DNA of 37,778 bases from Catenulispora sp. (GTDB lineage Bacteria; Actinomycetota; Actinomycetes; Streptomycetales; Catenulisporaceae): positions 1-37,778 of the forward strand of contig JABFWL010000176.1 of assembly GCA_013362315.1 (NCBI GenBank). Reading direction: 5' to 3'. The notes under the pieces were generated by a model, which did not search any database, was not told where the DNA came from, and saw only the letters and a list, made by a program, of their open reading frames with translations. Within the stretch, counting starts at the first letter, position 1. Each line of letters opens with the position of its first letter. Made by a program: the position numbers and the translations under genes. Shown here piece after piece: positions 15,972-24,068 of this stretch.

Positions 15972-17858
15972 ATGCGTAATCTTCTGGCGCGGATCGCGCC
16001 AGCTCCCGCTTACCAGCCGAAACCGGGAACCACCCGCCGGGCGCTGCACTGGTTCTTCAGCTACCGGCTCCAACTCGCCGGCGTGGTCGCGATCGCGCTC
16101 GTCGACGCGGCCCTGATGCCCGCCTTCCCCCTGGTGCTGGGCAGCCTGCTCAACCGGGGGCTGCTGCGCCGGGACATGAGCGTCGTCATCGAGCTCTCCG
16201 CCGAGGCCGGGATCCTGATGTGCCTGAAGGCGGTCACCGGGCTGCTCGGCCAGTGGGTCGCCACCCGGTACGGCACGGCCATGGTGCTCGACCTGCGCAC
16301 CAGGCTCTTCGACCACCTGCTGCGCCAGCCGCTGGACTTCTTCATGCGCACCGACACCGGCCGGCTGGTCAACCGGCTGCGCGGGGAGCTCCAGAGCCTG
16401 CAGACCGCCGCCACCGGCATGGTCGCCAGTGTCGTGACGAACGGCTGCACCTTCCTGATCGTGCTCACCGTCATGTTCTTCATCTCCTGGCAGATCACGC
16501 TCGTCGTGCTCGCCATCCAGCCGCTGGTGATCCTCGCCTCGCGGCTGATCGCCAAGCTCCTGCGCCGCATCGAACGCGAGCGGATGCAGCAGGGCGCCGG
16601 GCTCGTCGGCATGATGACGGAGCGGTTCAACGTCTCCGGCGCCATGCTCGTGATGCTCTACGGCCGGCACGACGAGGAGGTGGGCGGCTTCCGGGAGAAG
16701 GCCGGGAGCCTGCGGCGGCTCAACGTCGCCTCGAACACCTGGAGCCGGCTGCTGCAGAGCATTTACATGATGGCCGCGGCCGGCGGGATCGTCGCCGCGT
16801 ACGACATCGGCGGCGACTCGGTGGTGCACGGCGGCCTGAGCATCGGCGGCCTGATGTCGCTGGTGATGATCCTGCAGCTGCTCCAGCAGCCGCTCACCGC
16901 CCTGTCGAGCGTCCCCAGCCAGTTCATGACCTCGCTGGTGAGCTTTGAACGGCTCTTCGAGATCCTCGACCTGGCCTCGGCCCTGGAAGTCCGGCCCGGT
17001 GCGCAGCCGCTGGAGCTGTCCGGCGCGCCGTCGATCGAGTTCAGCCACGTCGACTTCGCGTATCCGAACCCTGGAGAAGTCCCCATCCCCTCGCTCGCGG
17101 CCGGCGTGCCCGCGCAGGCGGCGCCGGCGGTTCAGGCCGGCGAGACGCTGGTCGTGCGGGACATGTCGTTCCGGATCGAGCCCGGCGAGATGGTCGCGCT
17201 GGTGGGCCGCTCCGGAGCCGGCAAGACCACGCTCACCCACCTGATGGCCCGGATGTACGACGTCAGCGGCGGGGCGGTGACGTTCGCCGACCGGGACGTC
17301 CGGGACATCGAGCTGGCGTCGCTGCGCGCGGCCATCGGGGTGGTGACGCAGGAGACGTACTTGTTCCACGACACCATCCGCGCCAACCTCCGCTACGCCA
17401 ACCCGGACGCCACGGACGAGGACCTGGTGGCCGCCTGCCGGGCCGCGCAGATCTGGCCGCTGATCGAGAGCCTGCCGTTCGGCTTCGACACGGTGGTGGG
17501 AGACCGCGGCTTCCGGCTGTCCGGCGGCGAGAAGCAGCGGATCGCGATCGCGCGGCTGCTGCTCAAGGCGCCGTCCGTAGTGATCCTGGACGAGGCGACC
17601 GCCCACCTGGACGCGGAGTCGGAGGCGGCGGTCCAGCAGGCGCTGCAGGCCGCGCTGGCCGGACGCACCTCGGTGGTGATCGCGCACCGGCTGTCCACAG
17701 TCCGGGCGGCGTCCCGGATCCTGGTCCTGGACCACGGGCGGATCCACGAGTCCGGCACCCACGACGAGCTGCTGGCCGCCGGCGGTCTCTACGCCTCGCT
17801 GTGCGAGGTCTACTTCGGCGTGCCCGTGCCGCAAGCAGCCGCCCGGGTCGGCGGTTGA
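15972..17858 (+). CDS. ABC exporter, fused membrane and ATPase domains
   Basis: 628 residues: a six-helix membrane domain (about 35-340) and a C-terminal ATPase. Walker A GRSGAGKTTL has Lys near 418, the signature is RLSGGEKQRIAIARLL (from about 515), Walker B is SVVILDEATAHLD, and the H-loop is VIAHRLSTVR. There is no N-terminal C39 peptidase domain, so leader removal must be done by another enzyme. An Ala/Pro-rich insertion (VPAQAAPAVQAGE) lies at the start of the ATPase domain. The ATG at 15972 follows a gtgagg site. As a half-transporter it would act as a homodimer and probably exports the modified peptide (LanT-like role) or gives self-protection. It is separated from the precursor by the stem-loop and about 170 bases with no other gene. 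Confidence 0.93.
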   Translation: MRNLLARIAPAPAYQPKPGTTRRALHWFFSYRLQLAGVVAIALVDAALMPAFPLVLGSLLNRGLLRRDMSVVIELSAEAGILMCLKAVTGLLGQWVATRYGTAMVLDLRTRLFDHLLRQPLDFFMRTDTGRLVNRLRGELQSLQTAATGMVASVVTNGCTFLIVLTVMFFISWQITLVVLAIQPLVILASRLIAKLLRRIERERMQQGAGLVGMMTERFNVSGAMLVMLYGRHDEEVGGFREKAGSLRRLNVASNTWSRLLQSIYMMAAAGGIVAAYDIGGDSVVHGGLSIGGLMSLVMILQLLQQPLTALSSVPSQFMTSLVSFERLFEILDLASALEVRPGAQPLELSGAPSIEFSHVDFAYPNPGEVPIPSLAAGVPAQAAPAVQAGETLVVRDMSFRIEPGEMVALVGRSGAGKTTLTHLMARMYDVSGGAVTFADRDVRDIELASLRAAIGVVTQETYLFHDTIRANLRYANPDATDEDLVAACRAAQIWPLIESLPFGFDTVVGDRGFRLSGGEKQRIAIARLLLKAPSVVILDEATAHLDAESEAAVQQALQAALAGRTSVVIAHRLSTVRAASRILVLDHGRIHESGTHDELLAAGGLYASLCEVYFGVPVPQAAARVGG

Positions 17859-17896
17859 GCATGCGCATTCAGCGTGACCGTTGAAGGGAGTCCACG

Positions 17897-19006
17897 GTGT
17901 CCACGGTGACGGTGACCGACCACAGCGAACAGCGGCAGCCTGACAGCCGCGGCAAGCCCGAACAGGGATGGCTGGAAGTGCCGTGCTGGTGCTGTCAGCA
18001 CAGAACAGCCCGGCGCGGTCGGTCGTTGTTCATGCCCGGGGAATGGAGTGCCAGCGAGCAGGACCGTTCCGCCTATCACACGGTGATCAGGACTCTGGGA
18101 TACCTCCCGCCGGACCAGCTCTTCGACACGCTCAGAACGCTTTGCCTCAACGAGACTCTTCTCCTGCAGCCGCAGCGCGCCGCGCTGATCGACCAGGCCG
18201 CGCGTCGCGGCATAGCCGAGTTCCCCGATTTCCTCGCCGCGATGGACGTGGAGGCGTTCGTCGCGGCTCACACGCAGTTCAAGCTCACACGCGGCGTGCA
18301 CTGGGTCTACACGACGGCCTGCAAATCAGTCCCCGATCTCGCCGACCAGATCGTCGCTTATGAGGGCCGCGAGAAGGTGCAGCGGGCACTGGCCGCGGGG
18401 CCGGTCATCCTGGCCGCCTTCCACTTCGGCCCGAGCGAGTTCCTGGTCGGCGGGGTCGCCAGCCGGGTCGCTCCGGTGACCGTGGTGGTCTCGGACCAGG
18501 AGCGCCGCCCGACCCGGGCGAACCGCTGGGTCATGCGCTCGGCGGCCTCGGCCGACATCGAGTCGGTGCAGAACGGCTCCATCGGCGTTCTGCTGCGCTG
18601 CCTGCGGGCGTTGCGCGCGGGCCGGGCCGTCATGATCTTCCCGGAGCTGTCGTTCAGCACCGGTCCGGAGCCGCGGCTGGCGCTCTCGTTCGGCGGACGC
18701 ACGATCAACGTGCCGATAGGGATCGGGGTCTTGGCGGCGAAGAGCGGGGCCACGGTCCTGCCCTGCCACGTCGAAAGTCCCGCTCCAGGCCGCTATCGCT
18801 ATGTGTTCGGCGACCCGATCGGACCGGGCCCGGGTCTGCTCGCGGAGCTGTTCGGGTATTGCGAAGCCCTCATCAAGAGCGGCCTGGCCCCCGAGTGGGA
18901 GTTCTGGCCGCATGTGGACAGGCTGCTCCACGTCCCGCCGGACTGGCCTGATCACCTTGTCATGGATTCCCTTCCCGCGCAGTACGTGAAGAGTGGTGGA
19001 CGTTGA
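17897..19006 (+). CDS. LpxL/HtrB-like (LPLAT superfamily) acyltransferase
   Basis: 369 residues from the GTG at 17897, preceded by gaagggag. The catalytic motif HX4E is visible as AAFHFGPSEFLVGG (H176, E181). It is followed by RALRAGRAVMIFPELSF and INVPIGIGVLAAKSGATVLPCHVE, the order expected for LpxL/HtrB/PatA-type acyltransferases. LpxL-type enzymes take acyl chains from acyl-ACP, and others of the superfamily use acyl-CoA. The N-terminal 30 residues are polar, then comes an unusual Cys-rich segment, EVPCWCCQHRTARRG. No membrane anchor is obvious. It lies inside the lanthipeptide operon and its stop overlaps the next TTG start (TTGA), so it is very likely a pathway enzyme that acylates the peptide or a biosynthetic intermediate. 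Confidence 0.82.
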   Translation: MSTVTVTDHSEQRQPDSRGKPEQGWLEVPCWCCQHRTARRGRSLFMPGEWSASEQDRSAYHTVIRTLGYLPPDQLFDTLRTLCLNETLLLQPQRAALIDQAARRGIAEFPDFLAAMDVEAFVAAHTQFKLTRGVHWVYTTACKSVPDLADQIVAYEGREKVQRALAAGPVILAAFHFGPSEFLVGGVASRVAPVTVVVSDQERRPTRANRWVMRSAASADIESVQNGSIGVLLRCLRALRAGRAVMIFPELSFSTGPEPRLALSFGGRTINVPIGIGVLAAKSGATVLPCHVESPAPGRYRYVFGDPIGPGPGLLAELFGYCEALIKSGLAPEWEFWPHVDRLLHVPPDWPDHLVMDSLPAQYVKSGGR

Positions 19007-19872
19007 AGCTGCCTGACGATTTCTCGATGACGTTGCTGGAGTTCCTGGACCTGTCCGTCGACCGGCCGGCGTCCGACAAGCGCGGACTCGCCGTCGAGTC
19101 CGCTGTCCGCGCCGAGGAGTCCGGATACCAGCGGCTGTGGATCGCCGAGCACCACGGCCGGGCGGCGCCCTGCGGGAGTCCGCTTCCCGTCGCCGCCGCG
19201 TTGGGTGCCATGGCGCTCCGACTGCGGATCGGGACCGCGGTCACACTGCTGCGGCTGCGGGATCCGTACCTGACGGCACTCGACATCGCCCAGGCGAGCC
19301 ACTTCTGCTCCGGCGGTTTCGATGTCGGCCTCGGACGCGGCGATGTCAGAGGGCCCGCCGAAGGGGCCGTCGCGCATTTGCGGAAGGACGACGAACAGCT
19401 CGCCGCCGATCTGGACGCCCTGGCGGCGATGCTGCGGGAAGGCGGCGAAGCGTTGCCGCCATTGGCCGGGAACTGGCAGCTGTGGTTGCACGGATCCGCC
19501 ACGACGTCCGCCGAACTGGCGGCGAAGCTGGGCGCCAACTACTGCCACGCGCTGTTCTTCAATCCCGACATCGAGCAGTGCCGCGCCGCGTTCCGGCGCT
19601 ACCGCGAGCTCGGCGGGCAGGGCGCCACGGCGATCGCCGTCGCCTTCGCCGCCGGGCAGCCCGGGAAGACCACCGACGAGGACGCGACCCGCCGCTGGGG
19701 GGTGCGCGTCAGCATGCTGCCGGACGCGGACATGTGCGCTCGGACGGCGTTGCGGGCGCTGGCGATCAGCGGCGCGCAGGAGCTGGTGATCGCGGAGCTG
19801 TCCCCCGATCCGGCGCAGCATCTGGATCGAATCACGGAAATACGTTCAAGTCTGCTGAAGCAAGCGGGGTGA
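19003..19872 (+). CDS. Luciferase-like (LLM) flavin/F420-dependent oxidoreductase, candidate LanJC
   Basis: 289 residues from a TTG that overlaps the preceding stop. It reads like an LLM-class TIM barrel: FLDLSVDRPASDKRG at the first strand, AEESGYQRLWIAEHH, LRLRIGTAVTLLRLRDPY and FDVGLGRGDVRG, then a long helical C-terminal half. It is somewhat shorter than typical LLM enzymes (330-360). In lexapeptide biosynthesis an F420H2-dependent LLM protein (LxmJ, called LanJC) reduces dehydroalanine to D-Ala. A similar reduction of unringed Dhb or Dha in this peptide is the most economical role. Oxidative decarboxylation or hydroxylation remain possible. F420 versus FMN cannot be decided by eye. Confidence 0.85.
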   Translation: MKLPDDFSMTLLEFLDLSVDRPASDKRGLAVESAVRAEESGYQRLWIAEHHGRAAPCGSPLPVAAALGAMALRLRIGTAVTLLRLRDPYLTALDIAQASHFCSGGFDVGLGRGDVRGPAEGAVAHLRKDDEQLAADLDALAAMLREGGEALPPLAGNWQLWLHGSATTSAELAAKLGANYCHALFFNPDIEQCRAAFRRYRELGGQGATAIAVAFAAGQPGKTTDEDATRRWGVRVSMLPDADMCARTALRALAISGAQELVIAELSPDPAQHLDRITEIRSSLLKQAG

Positions 19873-19878
19873 TGGGGC

Positions 19879-22800
19879 GTGACACAGCCTCCAGAAGGAA
19901 CACAGCCACCGGAAGAGATCGTGATCCTGCGGATGGCGGCGCTGCCGCTGGCCACCGGAACAGCGCTGTTGCGCGGCGATCGCCCCGAGGACGACGAGCG
20001 CGTCCGGGTCGGCATCGAGGTCGCGGCCGGATCGGGGCTGCTCGACGCCGCGACGGACAGCGACCGCGCCAAGGCCGCTGTGCACAGGTATGTGGCTCGC
20101 ATGAGCGCCCGGCCCACCCCCTTCGGCCTCTTCGCGGCGGCGGCCGCCGTGCCGGTCGCCGATGAGACCAGGCTCGCGATCGGCCAGAGCCTTGATGAGA
20201 GCGAAGACTTCACAGCACGGGCGTGGCTGGACTGCGAAGTGCTCCAGGGCGTCGTGGACCACGGGCTCGACAGCTGCGACGAGGACGCCGTGCCGCTGCG
20301 GCGCAACCCGACGCTTCAGCTGGTGGACGGGGCGTACCGGTACCGGCTGCCCGGGGATGAGACCTCTGATGTGGTCGAGGTCCGGGCGACCACCGTGGTC
20401 AGCCGCGCGGTGACCGCTTGCGGACCGGAGTCGGCGACCACCACCGAGATCGTCGCGGAACTCGCGCGGGAGTTCCCCACCGTGGACCGAGAAGGCCTGC
20501 GCGCAGTGGTGCGCGCCCTGGTGGAGCGCGGAGTGCTGCTCAGTGACGCGGGGCTGATCGTCCCCGGCGTCGAACCGGGTGATGCCGTCGCGGCCTTCCT
20601 GCGCCGATGCGGCCTGGACCGGCAGGCGGACACGGTGAGCCGGGTCAGTTCCCTGGTCGCGCGGCCGCAGAAGGCCACCGGCGACTATGTGGCGCACCTG
20701 GACGACGCGTGGAAGGAGCTCACTTCGGAGATACCGGGGCTGGACGGGATACCGCCGCAGTTCCGGTTCCACGTCGAGATGCAGGCGAACGTCGAGGGCA
20801 CGGTCAGCCGCGAGCTGCTGCGCAGCCTGTCGCAGGCGGTCATGCGACTGGAAGAGGTGTATCCGCCGGTCGACATGGCCAGCGACTTCTTCGACCGGTT
20901 CCAGGAGCGGTACGGGGACGCGACCGTGCCCCTGCTGCAAGCAGCGGATCCGGAGCACGGCGTTCTGGGACGCGGCAAGCGGGGCCGGTCGGCGATCGCC
21001 GCCGGCGTCAACATCGGCGGCGGGGGCTCGGACGGCCGCGGCAAGGTGAGCAGCGTGCAGTTGGCCGCTGTGGACCATTTCATGCGCACCGGAACCCCCT
21101 ACGACCTGGGAGCCCCCTCCAAGGACAATCCGGGTTCGGACTGCCTGGGTCTGATCGCGAGCCTGATCGGCCCCTCCGGCGCTCCGATGGCGGCGGTGCT
21201 CCACGGCGGCTCTCCCCGCTCGCCGGGGGCCTTCGCCGCGCGGTTCTCCGCGGGGCGGGGCGAGCTCACGGCGCAGTTGCGCGCCCAGGTGCGCGCGGTG
21301 AGCATCGGCCGGGCCGGGGCCGAGGACGCCATCTCCGCCGAGGTCGTGTATCACCCGTCCGGGCGGATCGGCAACGTCCTGGTACGGCCCGCCCTGTGCG
21401 ACGAGACGATCGCGCTTTCGGGCGCCGGCGGCGGGACGCTGGCGCTGGATCGGCTGCTGCTGCGGGTCGAGGGCCACCGGATCGCGGTATATGACGCGGT
21501 CACGGGACGTCCTGTGGTGCTGTTCGTGAGCTCGGCGCACGGGACCGAGAACGATCGTCTCGATCCTTTGTACTGGATGCTGGCGAACATCGGGGCGCGC
21601 GCCACGTGGTCGTGGCTGTGGGGGCCGCTGAGCCGGCTCTCGCATCTGCCGCGCGTCTGTTGCGGCGACGTGATCGTCGGGGCCGAGACCTGGCGGGTGC
21701 CCAGCGCCTCGGTCCGGGACGCCGTGGGCGCGGCGGACCCGGTCACCGCGCTGCGGGCGCTGCTTCCGGGCCTGGGCGACCGGACCTGGGTCGGCATCGG
21801 GCCGGCCGACGAGAAGCTGGCCATCGACACCACCTCCGCGCAGTCCATCACCGAGATCCTGAGCCGGCACCTCAAGGAGCGGGAGATCCAGCTCACGGAG
21901 CTGCCGCACGTCGAGCACCCGGCGGTCGCCGGCCGCGGCGGCGCCCACGTCGGGGAGATCGTCGTGGGCCGGGCCGCGGTGCGCGACCGGATCCGGGACA
22001 CCTCGCCGCACTGCCCGCCGCTGGCCCGGCCGGACTGGGTCTACTTCCAGTACTTCAGCGGGGTCTCGTCGTCGGAGCAGGTGATCTCGCGGGCGGCGCA
22101 GGTGGTGCGGCAGCTCAGGGATGCCGGTGCGGCGGACCAGTGGTTCTTCATCCGCTACGACGAGGGTGGGAACCATATCAGGGTTCGGATCCGGGCGGTG
22201 TCGGCGGCGGCTCGTCCCGCGGTGTTGGCCGCCCTGGACACGCTCGGGGGCACCTTGCTCGGCGAGGGCGTGATCACCTCGTACCGGTCCGATCAGTATG
22301 TGCCGGAGGGGCGCCGTTACGGCGGGCCGGAAGGGATGTCGGCGGCGGAGCGGCTGTTCAGCGCGGACAGCGACGATCTCGCGGCGCGGGTCGTCGGCGA
22401 GCCGAGCGAGGAGGACCGGCTCATCGCGGCGGCGTGCGACGTGTACGCATGGTGGCAGGCGGCGGGCGGCGGGGCTCGGCCGGAGTTGGAGGCGATGCGG
22501 CGCGCGCAGCGGGGGGTGGCCATGGGCGGCAATCTGGACCTGAAGCTCATCGGGAAGATCACCCGGAAGTACCGGCCGGAACTGGACCGGCGGTTCAAGC
22601 CGGAGCTGCACCCAGCGGTGCAGGCCGAGCTGGCGCGGTTCCTCGCCACGGTGAAGAGCAGCTGGGGCGAGCGGTATGTCAACGACCTCATGGCCTCGGT
22701 CGTGCACATGCACTGCAACCGCCTGTTCGCGTTCGACCCTCGGCGCATGGAGTACCTGGCGTACGCACTGGCGATTCAGAAGGCGGTTCAGGCGCATGCC

Positions 22801-22887
22801 TTGGCGGCCGCTTCGGGGAACAGCGACACGGCGGTTGGAAGCAAGCATGGAAGTGCGCATGAACTTGACCATGGAAGTGAGCACTGA
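19879..22887 (+). CDS. lanB: Class I lanthipeptide dehydratase LanB (full length)
   Basis: 1002 residues, the full LanB size with both domains. The N-terminal glutamylation domain carries the hallmark ARMSARPTPFGLFAAAAAV (about 75-93) and continues to about 700. The C-terminal elimination domain (SpaB_C type) begins near 715 with PDWVYFQYFSGV and includes ADQWFFIRYDEGGNHIRVRI. LanB uses glutamyl-tRNA to glutamylate Ser/Thr of the precursor and then eliminates glutamate to give Dha/Dhb. The two activities are on one chain, unlike the split dehydratases of many thiopeptide pathways. The GTG at 19879 follows the oxidoreductase stop by 6 bases; the ribosome site is weak, suggesting coupling. The tail is His-rich (KHGSAHELDHGSEH), which is unusual. 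The TGA overlaps the LanC start by one base. Confidence 0.96.
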   Translation: MTQPPEGTQPPEEIVILRMAALPLATGTALLRGDRPEDDERVRVGIEVAAGSGLLDAATDSDRAKAAVHRYVARMSARPTPFGLFAAAAAVPVADETRLAIGQSLDESEDFTARAWLDCEVLQGVVDHGLDSCDEDAVPLRRNPTLQLVDGAYRYRLPGDETSDVVEVRATTVVSRAVTACGPESATTTEIVAELAREFPTVDREGLRAVVRALVERGVLLSDAGLIVPGVEPGDAVAAFLRRCGLDRQADTVSRVSSLVARPQKATGDYVAHLDDAWKELTSEIPGLDGIPPQFRFHVEMQANVEGTVSRELLRSLSQAVMRLEEVYPPVDMASDFFDRFQERYGDATVPLLQAADPEHGVLGRGKRGRSAIAAGVNIGGGGSDGRGKVSSVQLAAVDHFMRTGTPYDLGAPSKDNPGSDCLGLIASLIGPSGAPMAAVLHGGSPRSPGAFAARFSAGRGELTAQLRAQVRAVSIGRAGAEDAISAEVVYHPSGRIGNVLVRPALCDETIALSGAGGGTLALDRLLLRVEGHRIAVYDAVTGRPVVLFVSSAHGTENDRLDPLYWMLANIGARATWSWLWGPLSRLSHLPRVCCGDVIVGAETWRVPSASVRDAVGAADPVTALRALLPGLGDRTWVGIGPADEKLAIDTTSAQSITEILSRHLKEREIQLTELPHVEHPAVAGRGGAHVGEIVVGRAAVRDRIRDTSPHCPPLARPDWVYFQYFSGVSSSEQVISRAAQVVRQLRDAGAADQWFFIRYDEGGNHIRVRIRAVSAAARPAVLAALDTLGGTLLGEGVITSYRSDQYVPEGRRYGGPEGMSAAERLFSADSDDLAARVVGEPSEEDRLIAAACDVYAWWQAAGGGARPELEAMRRAQRGVAMGGNLDLKLIGKITRKYRPELDRRFKPELHPAVQAELARFLATVKSSWGERYVNDLMASVVHMHCNRLFAFDPRRMEYLAYALAIQKAVQAHALAAASGNSDTAVGSKHGSAHELDHGSEH

Positions 22888-24068
22888 TGAGTGAGCAAGC
22901 GGCGATGGACCTCGCCACAGTCCTGCTTGAGGACGCCATCAAGACCGCGGATGAGGAGAGCGAGAACTTCTCGCTTCAGCTTGATGTCGCGCTGTGCTTG
23001 CTGGAGCGCGAACGAGCCGGCGGGCCGCCCGGGGACCCCACCGCGTATCTGGGACGCGCGATCGAGATCATCCGCGGCCGGGAGGAGACAGGGCCCTGGA
23101 TCTACGGCGGTGCCGCCCAGCTGGGCTGGGTGGCCAACACGCTGGTTCGCCGCGGACTGCTCAAGGCTCTGAACGCCGAGTGGATCGACGAGTACGTGCT
23201 GTCGAGCGCGCGGGACTACCCGGAGTCACTGGACGTCGACCTGCTCCAGGGCGTCATCGGCCTGGGAGTGTACGGGCTCAGCACCCCTTCGCCGTCGGCC
23301 CGGGAGGCGATCACCGCGGCCGTGGTCGACGTGATCGGCAAGCGGGCCGACAGTGACCAGGACGGGATGTTCCTGCGCCGGTCGAGCCCGTACCGGGCGA
23401 GCCTGGGGCGCGGCTACGTCCTCGGCCAGCGGGACCTCGGCGTGGCCCACGGGACGATGGGGGTCGCCGCGTACCTCGCGATGGTGGCGCGCAGTGGCCT
23501 GAGCCCGGCGCCCCAGGCGCTGGAGCTGCTGACGCCGATGGCGCGCTGGCTGCTGGCCATGGCGGTCCCGGACGACGAGACGACGGTGTTCGGCGCCATC
23601 GCCGAGAGCCGCTGGCACCCCACGCGCAGCGCCTGGTGCTACGGCGACCCGGGGTCGTCGATAGCGTTGGCGCTGGTCGCCGAGTCGCTGCAGGAGCAGG
23701 AGCTCAAGAGTGCGTGCGAGGAGCACGCGCTGCGAGCGGCCACCGCGGCGGCCGGCCGGCCGAGCGAGCGGTCGGGGGTGACCGATGCCAGTGTCTGCCA
23801 CGGAGCCGCCGGGTTGTGCTACTTCGGGCGTAAATGGTCGCAGACGTTCGATCTGGATAGCATGGGCTACGCCCAGGAGTGGTATTCGTGGATTGAGCAG
23901 CGGCGGATAGGCGGCAGGCTCAGCTACCTGAAGCCCACCGGGCAGGTCCAGGACGCCTCGTTCCTGGAAGGGGACTGCGGGACTGCCGCAGTGCTCTTCT
24001 ACCTGGCGTCGGGCAAGGCACCGTTGTGGGAGGAGCTACTTCTTATGGCGCGTCCGGAGGACGTGTAG
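22887..24068 (+). CDS. lanC: Lanthionine synthetase C-like cyclase LanC
   Basis: 393 residues, typical of stand-alone LanC. Zinc ligands are in place: Cys251 in SAWCYGDPGSS and Cys304-His305 in ASVCHGAAGLCYFG. The first conserved Gly/His motif is GVAHGTMGVAAYL. LanC folds as an alpha/alpha toroid and adds Cys thiols to Dha/Dhb to form (methyl)lanthionine rings. The start overlaps the LanB stop by one base (TGATG) and the stop shares its last base with the GTG of the protease gene, so LanB, LanC and the protease are co-translated. Nothing essential appears missing. Confidence 0.96.
   Translation: MSEQAAMDLATVLLEDAIKTADEESENFSLQLDVALCLLERERAGGPPGDPTAYLGRAIEIIRGREETGPWIYGGAAQLGWVANTLVRRGLLKALNAEWIDEYVLSSARDYPESLDVDLLQGVIGLGVYGLSTPSPSAREAITAAVVDVIGKRADSDQDGMFLRRSSPYRASLGRGYVLGQRDLGVAHGTMGVAAYLAMVARSGLSPAPQALELLTPMARWLLAMAVPDDETTVFGAIAESRWHPTRSAWCYGDPGSSIALALVAESLQEQELKSACEEHALRAATAAAGRPSERSGVTDASVCHGAAGLCYFGRKWSQTFDLDSMGYAQEWYSWIEQRRIGGRLSYLKPTGQVQDASFLEGDCGTAAVLFYLASGKAPLWEELLLMARPEDV

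Noticed and set aside
15513-17834. 773-codon open frame antisense to the exporter and precursor
   Set aside because: Low-complexity translation with no motif, opposite a complete ABC exporter.
19846-22884. 1012-codon open frame antisense to lanB
   Set aside because: It mirrors the lanB codons and arises from extreme GC3 bias; its translation is rich in Arg, His and Gln and matches no domain, while the sense frame has clear LanB motifs.
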